From Cryptomeria japonica (taxonomy: Eukaryota; Streptophyta; Pinopsida; Cupressales; Cupressaceae), in NCBI RefSeq assembly GCF_030272615.1, contig NC_081414.1:912149009-912213008 (forward strand): 64,000 nt of DNA, read 5' to 3'. Numbering within the stretch: the stretch's first letter is position 1; each line of letters opens with the position of its first letter. The notes below the pieces were generated by a model. That model was not told where the DNA came from, made no database searches, and saw nothing but the letters and a program-made list of their open reading frames with translations. Shown here piece after piece: positions 36,063 through 47,548 of this stretch. The position numbers and the translations under genes are program-made.

Positions 36063-36955
36063 AACTTAGGAAGAAAGGTGAAGAAGAAATAAAGATGGCA
36101 GACTTAATGATATGCAGTACTAAGTGAGTTGCCTTCATTAATGAAGGCGTCTGTCACCCTCAACTTGAGCTTGCCATTTTAATAAAAAGAATTCTCTTGT
36201 TGTGATCTTCCCGTTAGAAGTGAGGAAGGCATTAACTCACACTCCCACTTTAATCGCCTTCCAAGACAAGTGGGCTATGAAATTGCCTTGAGGTTAGGAG
36301 CCATTAGTGTGTTTGGATTCCGAAAAATATTTGCCTAGATTTGCTAAGATCTTGATATCAAATTTTCAGCCATCTGAAGCCATGCAAATAAATGCTCTCT
36401 GATTGATTTGATTGAAACAAGTAAGCTAAACAACCTACCAAATATATGAATTTCGCTTGCCTTGTTTAGAGAATAATTTATCTCCATTTGTCAAATTTGT
36501 CTAAGCAATTTTAGAGATGAGAGGGCCCTGCCAGTTGCATTGGGAAGAAGAAAGAAGAGTAGTCCTTGAGATTCGATGTAACTTTCTGGAAAAATGTACC
36601 TCCCTAAATGTCGCTCATAATTTTTTTAAAAACAATTAGGGTGACTTCAACATCCGAGTCATCATAGGAAAGCCCTTGTTAGGAAGAAATATACCCGATG
36701 GGATCAATTAATGCATCTTAACGTTGGGACCTACTCAACAAGTTTGCAGTTTGACTCAAATCAAATTTGAGATGAATTAATGCATACACTTAGCCGAAAT
36801 CTAGTAGTGTCCACTGAAAATTTAAATTTTGCTTGCAAAGAAGATAAAATGATGGGAAGCTATTGTTTAGTGTCATATTTGATTTTTTGAATAAAATGAT
36901 TTTTAAACCTCCATCTTGAAGGTTGTTGGCCCAGATAGAAAGGTCTGGCAATTCA
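36063..36955. other. Intergenic DNA between the split ORF and LINE-B
   Basis: No frame with domain support. The part nearest 36070-36180 would be the upstream region of the split minus-strand ORF. No clear promoter element was seen. Confidence 0.5.
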
Positions 36956-36959
36956 ACAG

Positions 36960-37490
36960 AAATAATCATTATTGATTCCTTGTAACTTTAAGGTTGTCCG
37001 CCCACCATAACAATTCATGCCTTTCTGCAGCTGATTTTGATAAAAGATCCACTTTTGAATTGGCTTACCCGTAGATATGTCTGCATGAGAAGTTATCTAG
37101 ACTTCCCATAATTAATAAAATTTTCTCCAATAAGGCTTGTAGTCTCCAGTTAGGGGTCCTAGCCGTTCTTATAGCATTTATGACAATAGCATAATCCCCT
37201 TCAATTTCAAGATGCTTGATTCCTCTCTTTGAGTATTTAGAGAGGCCAAGCAGGAGAGCATTAAATTCGGCTATATTGTAGGTATCAGGAGGGAAGGAGA
37301 GAGATATTTTACCTTTAATGATTCCTTCATGGTCCCTGACAACACATCCCACATCGGACGAACCTGGGTTACCTTTGGATGCACCATCAAAATTTAACTT
37401 TAGCCAACCTCTCTTGGGGGGGGGGGGTCCAAACCGCTTGGTTTCTTTTTTGATCCTTGCTACCAATATAGGGGGGAACTTTAATACCAT
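36960..37490 (-). pseudogene. LINE-B RNase H domain
   Basis: The frame 37490-37065 contains KLNFDGASKGNPGSSDVGCVV (first Asp and the GNPG loop), YNIAEFNALLLGL (catalytic Glu), LEIEGDYAIVINAI (catalytic Asp) and CRHIYG. After a stop (about 37063) it reads ANSKVDLLSKSA, the final motif (RxxNxxADxLAK type). The upstream frame 37713-37387 joins it at a run of ten G/C bases near 37420, the likely site of the frameshift. The domain removes RNA from RNA-DNA hybrids. Confidence 0.92.
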
Positions 37491-37499
37491 TCCATCTGA

Positions 37500-38500
37500 G
37501 CCGAATCATGGCATCCCAAATTGTAAAGTCTTTTTTTGGGATTGAATTCAATGCTATCTTGCATTTGATGTTTTCCACAATCGAAGTCTCAATGGAGATG
37601 GGGATTGATTCTAACCTTCTTTCTTTATTGTAAAAAAACCTTCTTATGTTCCTTCCATATTTCCCAAATGAGACTAGAAGGGTTGACTTCCCAAAGAGAC
37701 CTGAGGAGGCCATCTTTTGGCCTTATTGGCCATCCTTGAAAGAGAGTGACAATATCATTGGGGAGGGCCGAGATCCACCCTAATTTGGCACACATATATC
37801 TCCAACATTTGGCTGAAAAAGGGTAATTAAGAAGTAGATGATCTACGGTTCCATCATGTGCCTTACATAGAACGCACCTTGAGGGACCCTAATAGCCCAT
37901 CTTCTTAAATCTTTCTGTTGTTATAATTTTCTTTTTGACTGCTAGCCAAGCAAAAACCCTCGCTTTTGGACTTAGTTTTCCGCTCCAAAAGAGATTTTGT
38001 GGGATTCCTAAATTGTTATTTTCAACTTGATTGGCTAAAAGATAATAGCCATCTTTGGCATTATATTGGTCTGTTTTAGAGGGAGTCCAAACTAAGGAGT
38101 ACTATCCATTTCTGAAAAAAAACTATCAGTCCATTAATGTCTCTTGCAACTGTTGTATTTCGTTAGAGGGGAGAGGCAAGCCTTCAAAGCTCTTCCAGTT
38201 CCAGCCTAAAGAAGAATTATCCTCTGAGAACACTACATAATCTTTGATGTGGACGCCCCAATTTTGTCTGAGCCAAGATCTTGTGTTTTGAATTGAAATC
38301 ATGTTGTCTAAACTTGGGTAACCACCCCAAGAGTCTTCCCAAAATAGGCAAGTAGAACCATCATGGACATCCCAAGAGATAAAATCTGCAACTAGAAATC
38401 TATTCTTAATTACGAAATTCCAAATCCTAGATCCCTTTGGCAGGTTGCCAACTCTCATAAAGTTTCTTGGCTCTTCATTCGCTATATACTTAGCTTGCAT
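37500..38500 (-). pseudogene. LINE-B zf-RVT region
   Basis: Segment 38500-38126 (YIANEEPRNFMRVGNLPKGS, SRIWNFVIKNRFL) is the post-RT region. Near 37870-37790 the text CVLCKAHDGTVDHLLLNYPF matches the zf-RVT pattern CxxC...E(T/S)xxHLF..CP with the final Cys replaced by Tyr. It continues into the LWEIWKERN(I)R segment at 37713-37600 that normally leads to RNase H. Confidence 0.85.
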
Positions 38501-38539
38501 TAGTCTAACCTATCTTGTTGTTGGATCCTTAATCATTTT

Positions 38540-40425
38540 CTAGACGATTTTCTCTCCTAAAACCTGGTTTTGGAGTTGTTGATTGCATATACCCAAACCA
38601 CCTGATATCTCCGGTTTGCAGATTTTATCCCAAGCAATTAAGGCTATTCTGTGTTTCTCTTCTGTGTTTTGCCAAAAGAAATTTCTCATTTTCTTGATGA
38701 TGAAAGCATTCATCCCTACTATTAATGCCAAATATGACAATAGGTAGATGGGAAGAGTTGAGATGACCACATGTAGCATAACCAACCTGCTTGCCCAAGA
38801 GAGCCATTTACCTTTCCAAGAGTTGGTGCTTAGCTCGAATGCTAATTTCGGTGGATCCCATAATTTTGAGTTACTTAGACCTCTATCTATTGGAAGGCCC
38901 AAGTAGATGCATGGAAGGTTACCCTTCTTGCAACTAAGAATTTTCGTGATTCTTCTCTCCACTAGCCGTGGGGTTGAGAAAAAGTAGATTTCTAATTTCT
39001 CCTTATTGACAATCTGGCCTGAGGCTTTACCATACGAGGTTAGAAGATTTAGAAAATGCATTTCTTCTTTAACTTTAGTTGTTCCTAGGAGAAGATTATT
39101 ATCAACAAACTGTTGATGAGTAGCACTAAAATTCCTTGTAATCTTTAGTCCCTCTTTCAAGCTACTATTCTGCAAATCCTTAATAGCTCTACCAAATGCT
39201 TCTGCCATAATACTGAAGAGAAAGGGAGAGACATTGGATCTCCTTGTTTAATTATCTTGGAGGATGAGAAGTAGCCTTCAGGCTTTCCATTTATTATGAT
39301 TGAGAACTTAGGGGTTGATATGCATTCAAAAACCCAATTTATCCATTGATTATTGAAACCAAAGGCTTGCATTACCTTGCACAGAAAACACCAGTCTACA
39401 TTGTCATATGCCTTGGAAATGTCTAGCTTAATGATTCTCTCTGCTTTATTTGTATTTTGGAGAGTATGGATAGCCTCTTGAGCCCCAATCACCCTGTCTA
39501 AAATTGATCTCCCTGGGATTTGTTCTTTTGATATGATACTATCCATGATTGGCTTTAATCTATTAGTCATTACTTTTGAAAGAATTTTATAAATGGTATT
39601 GCAAAGGGAGATAGGTTTGAAGTCCCCCAGTCTTGTTGCTTTCTCTTTCTTTGGGATGAGGGATATAAAGGTGTTGTTGATTTCCTTTAGGATATTTCCA
39701 GATTTTCTAAAGGACTCTAAAGATTCCACCAAGTCTGGCCCTAAGATGTGCCGACATTTTTTTAAAACCCCAGTGGGGAAACCATCTGGGCCAGGGGCTT
39801 TGTCTGAGGGAAGTTGATTGAGAGTCGTAGAAACTTCCTCCATAGATATCCTCTCAATTAACCTTCTATTTTCCTCATTAGTGATAACTAAATAGGAATG
39901 ACTGCAAGAAGCTTATTTTGCTCCCTTATATCTGGACCGGTCTCATTATTTAGTAAATTATTGAAGAAATGGATAATTTCATTCTTGATGGTCTGAGGGT
40001 TTTCAATGAATTGATGGCCTTGAACCTCCAATTTGGAAATTTTGTTTATACTTCTTCTTTGTTTGGCGACATTATGGAAGAATTTAGTGTTTTTATCCCT
40101 AGCCTGCATCCATCCCTCTCTAGACTTTTGTTTCCAGAATATTTCCAGAATAGTGTGAAGCATTCCATTCAAGTAACTTCTTCTTGGTATATTTCAGTTT
40201 TGAGACAAAACAATAAAATTTTGAGCCTTCAAAGCGATCTTCTTTCCACCACTGTTCTATAAGGGGAAGAAAATTTGGATCTTTTACCCACATATTCTCA
40301 AATCTAAAAGGAGGCTTTGACATGTTGGAATCACCTTGGAAATTTAGAATAAGTGGATAATGGTTTCTCGAACATGGTAAAACTTTGTACTCCAAAGAGA
40401 AAGGGAAAGAGGAGAAATCCCCCAT
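38540..40425 (-). pseudogene. LINE-B reverse transcriptase
   Basis: Open segments 40425-40120, 40172-39888, 39843-39157 and 39208-38540 give a complete RT order: KAPGPDGFP, FISLIPKKEKATRLGDFKPI, SLCNTIYKILSKVMTNRLK, motif A KLDISKAYDNVDW, IIKQGDPMSLPF (after which the frame shifts), and motif C read as HQQFVDNNLLL where active elements have F(A/V)DD. The thumb reads CIYLGLPIDRGL, then LSWASRLVMLHVVIS. The active-site Asp replacement and shifts at 40150, 39850 and 39180 mean it is inactive. Confidence 0.92.
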
Positions 40426-41023
40426 CCAAAAGAACCTATCTATTTTTTTTGCAATATTACTGAATCCTAGTCTCCTATTGTTCTAGGTATAAGTATTGTG
40501 CCCAGATTCCACCTCAAGGAAACCATTCCTTTCGACCCAATCATTGAAATCTTGTTGAGATTTTCCAAGCCTAGTCAAGCCACCTCTTTTGTCTTTCAAA
40601 ATTCTAATAGCATTAAACTCTCCTCCAATCAAAACATTCTCATTTTGATGTTGTGATAATACTCCATTTAAGTATGACCAAAAAAACTCTTCAAAGCCAG
40701 AGACATATGTCCATAGACATTAATCGGCAGAAAGGAGAAATTTGATGAGAGAAACTTGACTGCCACCATCAGCCAATTTGCACCATGGAGGGTTTCCATA
40801 AAATGAGTAGCCCCCTAGAAGCACCATCTGCTTGGACTGCTTCATATTTGCAGCCATAGTACTAGTTCCCGAGACCTTCTCCAAAGGATTGTACTTGTTG
40901 TAATTTGAGCTTTGTTTCTTGGAACATAATTATCTCTGCGTTGATCAAAGGGATTCTTCTCTTGATCAAGCATCTTTTGTTAGGGGCATTGAGGCCCCTA
41001 ACATTCCAACTTAAGATTTTCAT
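40320..41023 (-). pseudogene. LINE-B ORF2 endonuclease (EEP/APE-like)
   Basis: ORF2 starts at ATG 41023 (MKILSWNVRGLNAPN). The expected motifs follow across two frames: IMFQETKL (QETK, near 40920), GLLILWKPSMV-like text near 40820, and GGEFNAIRILKDKRGGLTR (D to E in GGDFN) near 40640-40590. IDRFFWMGDFSSFP (near 40420) and a changed SRNHYPLIL in place of SDHxPI (near 40370) complete the domain. Several stops and shifts disrupt it. It would nick the target DNA. Confidence 0.85.
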
Positions 41024-43550
41024 TTCTGTTCAGGAAGCGATGGACCCTTCCTTACTTTCAATAAATCTGGTATCTTAATTTGACCCTTTTCTTCTCCCTC
41101 TAAAGATCTATACTCATAGAAGGATTTTCTTCGTCCCTTGGGAGAGACAATACCAAAATCAGGCTTGGACTTGCATTCAAATAGTTGCTTACTACCCAAC
41201 TTCCTGTTTTCTTTTACTTGTGAGTAGCGGGCAACAAGAGGGGTTTCCATTACATTTTCAGATTCCTCATCCTCCTCCATACACTCTTTCAAAAGCCTTT
41301 GAGTATTGGAATCCAAACCCATGTTTGGAGAGATAAACATATAATGCGAGGAGTCCTCTAAGGGATTTGGATTTTCTGAAGAGAGGTTAATTTTACTTGA
41401 CTTCAAAATACCATTACTGGGAGAGGGTGAAACAGGTAATGATGGGTTCAAACGGGGGGATTCAACATAATTTTTTGGCTTCACCAATCTGGATTGGAGG
41501 GGAGAAGGCTCTGAAGACTTCTGAATCATTATCTTCTGATTTGGGGCTTGTTGATTGTCTTTGTGAGGAATCTCCATATTCAATGGAGAACCTCCAATTC
41601 TAGTGGAAGCATTCAATTCTTGAATTATATCCTCTTTTAGGCTCTCCATCTCAAAGAGGAGTTTTGAAAGAACCCGTTCCTTAGATTTTGAAAGATCTTT
41701 TTGAATAATGTTAGTGACACTCTTAACATTTCTAGGTCGCTTCCTTTTCTTGGAGGCTCTCTTAGTTTTAGATGAGAAAGCTTTGCATGTTCCCCTAATA
41801 TGAATGGACTTCATCTTGATGGGTTTTTTCTTTTTCGGTTTGCAACCAAAAGACCCGGTGCCTGAAAGGCTTCCTTGAGCGACTATAGGAGGATTTGCTA
41901 AGGTCTCACTGTGATTAGGATTTCAAGAATCCATTAGTGGGGGGCAAATTATCTTCTCCCAATTAAGACAAGACCACATTATTATTTGTCTTGTTAAGAG
42001 GGTCTTCTACTGGCATTTGTAATTGGATCTCCTTAGATTGGAAAAGTGGACCAATTTGGCCTTTCAGAGAACAAACATAGATAATTCGATCTCGTAGAAG
42101 GCATTTTCTAGGGTACCTATCAGTTAGCCTCTTAACTCTTTGTTTCCATCGACCAACTTCAGAAACAAATTCAAGTTCTCCATAAAAACCAAAGTCTAAG
42201 TCTATTTCCACATAAATATTAGCCACATCCCTTTGCTTCCCGTTGAGAAAGTCCTCTTCTATTCCCAATAGAGTGCCTAGGGCATCCCCAATCTTCAAAA
42301 GAGCCTACGCACACCAGAATTCCGAAGGAAGACTAACTAAGCTAAGCCAAATAGAAGATTTCTTGAGTCTATAGGTTTGAGGGTCAAAACCAGGCTTCCA
42401 ATCCGAAAAATGGAAGGAAGAACCTTGGTAAAAAGTTGGGCTACCATGAAGAATGCAGTGCTTCAGTGTAGGATCAATGCATTGAAGAAAAAGTCATTCT
42501 GCAAGATGTGAATAGAGACCATACCTGGGAAGGATTGAAGCCACCACTCTAATATCCCTTGATTGTTACCTCCCACGCCGCACCATTTAGCAAATAGAGC
42601 TTTATCTTTAAGATGACCAATGACTGGACTGATGGCGCCTGAAGGCAGGACAAAGAGTTTGCTCCTCGGCCCCTTCTTTTTCCATTCCTTCATTGTTGAT
42701 TTATTTCTAACTCCCTCCAGGAAGGTGGAAGGTTCTTCCTTTCTGAAACCCATAATATGTTTTGAAGCATTCCTCCACAAGAATGTGCCTTTTTTCTTAT
42801 TTGTATCGTGAGATAGACCCACAAATTTGGTACCAGCAGCGAGCATATGACCTCGCGAAGGCTGTTGTGGGTTAACCTCCTGCCACCATAAACCACCTCC
42901 GAGCTTTCTGAATCCTTCCGTGCCATTTGTATGAATTTTTCCCAGGAGTGAAGGGTCATTTCCTTTTTGAGAGCCCATGAGAGTCCTTGCCTTACCCAAA
43001 GGAATATTGTTTGAGCCCGTGGCTACTGTATTGGCCCAAGCCTTAGAATTTGAGAGAGGACCTAGATGCCCTGCATCCTTGATCTATTGAAACCTATTGT
43101 TAAAGTGGGAATTTTTCAACCATGGCCCACTAATACTCCTACAAAGCGAGAACCTAGAATTTCTATCAAGTCCATTTCCCATCCGTGGGGGAAAATCCTC
43201 TAAGGAGCGGTAGTTGTTTAGAAATTTTGAGCCAATAATCCACCTCTTACCTCCCTGATGGACTTGCCCCAAGGAATCATCAGAACGAGAAGGGGGATCT
43301 CTGAAGGAATTTGAGTTAAATTTGCGAGGTTGATTAACATTAGGAAGCTTAGGATCGTAGTGGAAAGAACACTGAAAATACAAAGAGCCTGTTCGCATAG
43401 AACTCTTTTGATCAACCAAGCTAGTCTACAGTGAGCTATTCCATCCAGCCAAGCTTGTCCGCAAAGAGCCATTTCGAGCAGCCAAGCTTGTTCGCAAAGA
43501 ACCATTAGACCAGCCAAATTTGTTCGCAGAGAGCCATTCCGACCAGCCAT
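41020..43550 (-). pseudogene. LINE-B ORF1 (RNA-binding, DUF4283-type)
   Basis: Starting from ATG 43550 the frame runs through 33-bp repeats (a 1-base loss in the first unit), then 43419-43084, a TAG, and on in the same frame to 42463. The segment 42460-41963 contains WKPGFDPQTYRLKKSSIWL, then IGDALGTLLGIEEDF, and NIYVEIDLDFG, which is the DUF4283 and following region of plant LINE ORF1. The zinc knuckle is degraded (YPRKCLLRDR). The C-terminal part is open at 41814-41020 (Lys/Ser-rich), ending in TGA that overlaps the ORF2 start codon. The product would coat element RNA. Confidence 0.8.
43381..43538 (-). repeat. 33-bp in-frame tandem repeats in LINE-B ORF1
   Basis: Units at 43538-43507 (32 bp), 43506-43474, 43473-43441, 43440-43408 and a partial at 43407-43381. 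Each translates to about (A)RNGSLRTSLAG. The first unit has lost one base, and the fourth has TAG where the others have CGA-related codons (S L * T S L). Multiples of three keep the reading frame. Confidence 0.9.
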
Positions 43551-43559
43551 TGCCACCAG

Positions 43560-44377
43560 TTTTGAGTCGTGATTTTGTTCAAGAAATAATTAACACTTCT
43601 TTCAGAAGCTTAGAGGTCCTTGTTTCTTTATTTCTTGCAAGTCCATATAAGTTCTTACTGATCTAAGCCCTTTCATTCCTGTTTAATGGTCCATTAAAGC
43701 TCCTGAATGCAAGTTCACTGATTGTAGTACAAGACACTTTCTGAGTAGTTTGAATACCATTCTCATGAATAGAGTAAAGTTGAACTGTAATGATAATGAA
43801 ATCTTTAACTCGATTAGACCAAGTCTATCGTGGTCAAACTCATTTTAGAATTAAGCATCTTAAATAATGAGATTCACTTAAGTAATTGTCGATATTGGCT
43901 AATAATAAACTTTCAGAAGTTATTTAAGTAATTCGAAACTTGGTTTGATATAGTTGTTAATAGATGATTTATAGTAATACAAATCTCGACTTCAAAGTTG
44001 GTATTAACCCTAAATTCTTCATGGGACAACTTAGTTTTCATTATTATTAATACATATATATCTTGTTATGCAATAACGTATACATATATTCATACACACA
44101 CACATTAATTAAGTAATCAAAACAATATCGAAAATCAAAATAATTTTGACAATTATTATTACACATGTAACTAAATTAATTAAAGAGATTAGGCTCACAA
44201 CATCAACTAACCCTTTCCAAGCTTAGGTCAAGGCTTGACGTCCAAGGTCATTACAAAATTCAATTGACACAACTAGATGAAACACAAGGGAAAATCTCTA
44301 GAGTTTGACCAAGTATGATTTATCTTTTCATGAATGTGTGCTTAGACTCAATGGCAACATTGCCTATTCTTGTGCAA
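43560..44377. other. Intergenic DNA
   Basis: No coding support. The segment directly above 43550 would be the LINE-B 5' UTR/promoter. A short run of CACACACA lies near 44094. Confidence 0.5.
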
Positions 44378-46165
44378 CTGGTGCAGGAGCACCTAGTTGG
44401 GTAAAACTCTCCTTTTTGAGTACTTTATGCTTTCATGTTTGTAATGTCTTGTGTTAAGTTTATATTGTTGTTTTAGGCTGTTTTGTGTCTTGTCTAGTGG
44501 TTTTGATCTCTTTTTGGGCTCAAGAGGTCAAGTTTTGCCTTTCAGGCTTTGTGTTGACAATTTTGGCAAAAATGTGTAAAATTGCCTAAAAGGTCTCCAA
44601 ATGCTTTCCAAAGCATTGAAACATGTTTAATAAGTGGTTTTGAGCATGTCTTAGGTGTTTAGACAAGTTGATGAGGTTAGGTTGTCAAAAATGCCTTTTG
44701 GAGCAAGAAATGTTGTCATTTGGGCTTAAAAATAGGGTTTAGTGAGGGTTTGGATGCACCTACCATAGATTCACTCTACCAAACTTGGTTCAAACTTCCA
44801 CATTGCTAGGAGACCTTTGCCACAACAAATTAAAGCTTTCCTTTCCTTTGATGAACAAGCATTATGCCAAACACTTGGCAGACAACTGAGAAAAGTAGTA
44901 AAATTGCCACAGTCACTGTCAAAATACTGCCTTTTTACCAGTCAACTGCTGCTACACCTTTGGACCTGCATAACAAGGAGTTTGAACATGGAATATACCT
45001 CAATGAGGTCTGCAAAACACTAAGGAATTTTCCTATTACATAGCCTTCACAGTTACAAGGCTTGGTTAATGCTTTTGAAGCATTCCTTGAGATATTTGAC
45101 AATGCAAATCACAAAACAGTGAACTTGCTGCCAGTTACAAAAGTTGTTCAAACTTGTCAACTATTGAAGTTGAATCAAGCTAACTTGTAACACTTCTCAG
45201 ACTCCTTGCTTGGCATTTTTAACACTCCAATGCATTTGATTACAAGAATTTGAGTTTTCAAGAAGGATATTAGTCAAGTTCCCAAAACTTGTCTAATCTT
45301 CACTCAAATTTGTCCTCCAAACATACTTCTGATTCAAAAAGAAATATATACACAATGTACATGCATGAGTCAACTTGACCCAATCCATTTTGGTGGGAAC
45401 CCAAGCCTGGATTAGTCAAGTTGTGGCATTTTCCAACTCCAAACCCTTGACAGGGCAGTGAGCACACAAAATGGAAGAAATTTTATTACACCAACTTGTA
45501 AAAGAAAAACCAATACAATGGTCACTTGAGGAGCATTGAATAATCAAAATAAACACTTCCCAGAAGGTAAAGTACGGACAAGAGTGCTATAGTATGGATT
45601 GTTACTCCAAGGAAGAGAAAAACAGTGAAAAAAACCAGAATTTCATGCTTTTCTATTAGGATTCCTTTGCTAATACAATCACCAACCTTTCTTAAGGAAA
45701 AGGGAGGCCTTTTTATAGTGTTTCCAATTAGTTACCAAGCCCTGTATGGACATGAGGCTTCCTCAACTGCATTTTACTAGAAAAACCCAAAAATGACAAC
45801 TTTTTCAACTTTTGCAAGCCCAAATGACAACATTTCTTGCTCCAAAAGGCATTTTTGACAACCTAACCTCATCAACTTGTATAAACACCTAAGACATGCT
45901 CAAAACCACTTAGTAAACATGTTTCAATGCTTTGGAAAGCATTTGGAGACCTTTTAGGCAATTTTACACATTTTTGCCAAAATTGTCAACACAAAGCCTG
46001 AAAGGCAAAACTTGACCTCTTGAGCCCAAAAAGAGATCAAATCCACTAGACAAGACACAAAACAGCCTAAAACAACAATATAAACTTAACACAAGACATT
46101 ACAAACATGAAAGCATAAAATACTCAAAAAAGTGAGTTTTACCCAACTAGGTGCTCCTGCACCAG
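44378..46165. mobile_element. Element with 350-bp near-perfect terminal inverted repeats
   Basis: The left arm 44378-44728 and right arm 45816-46165 are reverse complements with about six mismatches and no gaps by eye (about 98%), starting CTGGTGCAGGAGCACC. The 1.09-kb centre has no transposase frame (the 68-codon ORF at 44817 has no domain). Long arms suggest a non-autonomous Mutator-like or foldback element, but I found no convincing 8-11-bp target duplication, so the class is open. It could equally be an inverted duplication. Confidence 0.8.
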
Positions 46166-47140
46166 CAACCCTCTCTCCAATGATACTCTCCCTTTGCTCC
46201 CGAAGGGTGGGGTGATGTGTCTTGCAACGAACTTGGATTCACAACTATAGTTAGGCCATAACAATTAATCAATTCCTATATAATGAGCACCAAAGCATTA
46301 TTCATATTCTTTATTCATTAATGTTAAACACTCATTCCATGTACACTCGTTTGAAACATCTAACTTATGCAAATTTCAAATCTAATAATGTATTCACCAC
46401 AAAATTACAATCCAAGTAAGAAAACAAGTTAGCAATATCATAAGGGAAGTAAAACAAGAAAAAACTATCATGATAATTTTGTGATATTGGAAACATATAA
46501 AATATTAATTATAATTATATAAAAATTGTTCGTGAAACCTAAGTGTTGATAACCAGTTTGAGAAATAGGTGTGTGAACATAAGGCCATGTATATATTTTT
46601 TTAATTAAATTTTTAGCCAAAGTAATGTAAAACCATTGCTTGCATTGTTCGTTCATAGTGACTAAAGTTACAAATTGTTCAAATCATATTCAGCTAGAAG
46701 ATTTCTAGAGTTGTATTATATATTGTTTGTATTTAGTATAGCTCATAGATGTTCTTACATGACATAGTGATCTTTTATTTCCTTGGATCTGCTTTTTGTG
46801 ATAGGTAGGGCCATTTCTAGTAGGAAGGTGCATAGAGGATTATTGGTATGTGGTTAGATGTAAAACATTCGGGTGATGCTCTCTCTTACAATTGAAATGC
46901 CGAAGACATGATTTATCAGATACTAATTTTGATTTCACATGACATTGTATTATTATACCTCATACATTGTTCTCTAGATGAAAAGCCATGTACTCTTAGT
47001 ATGATAGAATGATTATTATAATTAATTGTACAACTTAATAATGTTATCTTAGGAAAAGAATATGATTTTTTTTTATTGGAATGAAAAACAATATGATTGA
47101 TTAAAAATTGTTTCAAAATAAATGTTTGACTCTTTGACCT
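46166..47140. other. AT-rich intergenic DNA
   Basis: No supported gene on either strand. Confidence 0.55.
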
Positions 47141-47143
47141 TAT

Positions 47144-47242
47144 ATTGATACGTAGTCAATGACTTCAGTATTATATATTGATACGTAATCAATGACTTCA
47201 GTATTATATATTGATACGTAGTCAATGACTTCAGTATTAAAT
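47144..47242. repeat. Three-copy 33-bp tandem repeat
   Basis: The unit ATTGATACGTAGTCAATGAC plus TTCAGTATTATAT is repeated three times at 47144, 47177 and 47210, nearly identical (one G/A difference, and a changed last few bases). Because the unit is divisible by three, the minus strand shows an in-frame LKSLTTYQYII repeat, which is most likely a by-product. Confidence 0.93.
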
Positions 47243-47548
47243 GATTAAAAAAAAAATTGAGAGCATTTTCCAGAAAATAAACAGCAGTCCAGTTACTGGT
47301 AACATTGCCAAAGAGCCAAAGAGATAGAAGGACACAACGCCAAAGAGATAGAAGAACACAACAAATTAACTGGCCAATCAATTGCCTTTAATCAGAGGGA
47401 ATGTGGAAGTGAATCTAACGGTCTTCTGTAAGAAAGTTATTAAAACAAAGACTAGTCATCTAACACTTCAAGAGGAAAGAAAATTTGAAACTCAAAGAAG
47501 CCAAGGAGCCTCCTGCTTATTCTTCATATGTGCCCTATAAAAGTTAGG

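Larger units (their letters stand above)
36960..43550 (-). mobile_element. LINE-B: nearly full-length L1-type LINE, inactive
   Basis: Reading right to left there are ORF1 (43550-41020) with an N-terminal 33-bp repeat array and DUF4283-like core, then ORF2 from ATG 41023 with EEP endonuclease, reverse transcriptase, zf-RVT and RNase H remnants ending near 36960. Length about 6.6 kb. Several frameshifts and stops interrupt ORF2, and the RT active site has changed (FVDN). It is better preserved than LINE-A. No poly(A) tail or target duplication was recognised at the ends. Confidence 0.9.

Noticed and set aside
47144-47242. CRISPR-like array.
   Set aside because: Directly abutting 33-bp tandem units with no spacers, in a plant nuclear context.
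47073-47381. Protein with a repeated LKSLTTYQYII segment.
   Set aside because: The repetition comes from a 33-bp tandem DNA repeat; no other coding evidence.
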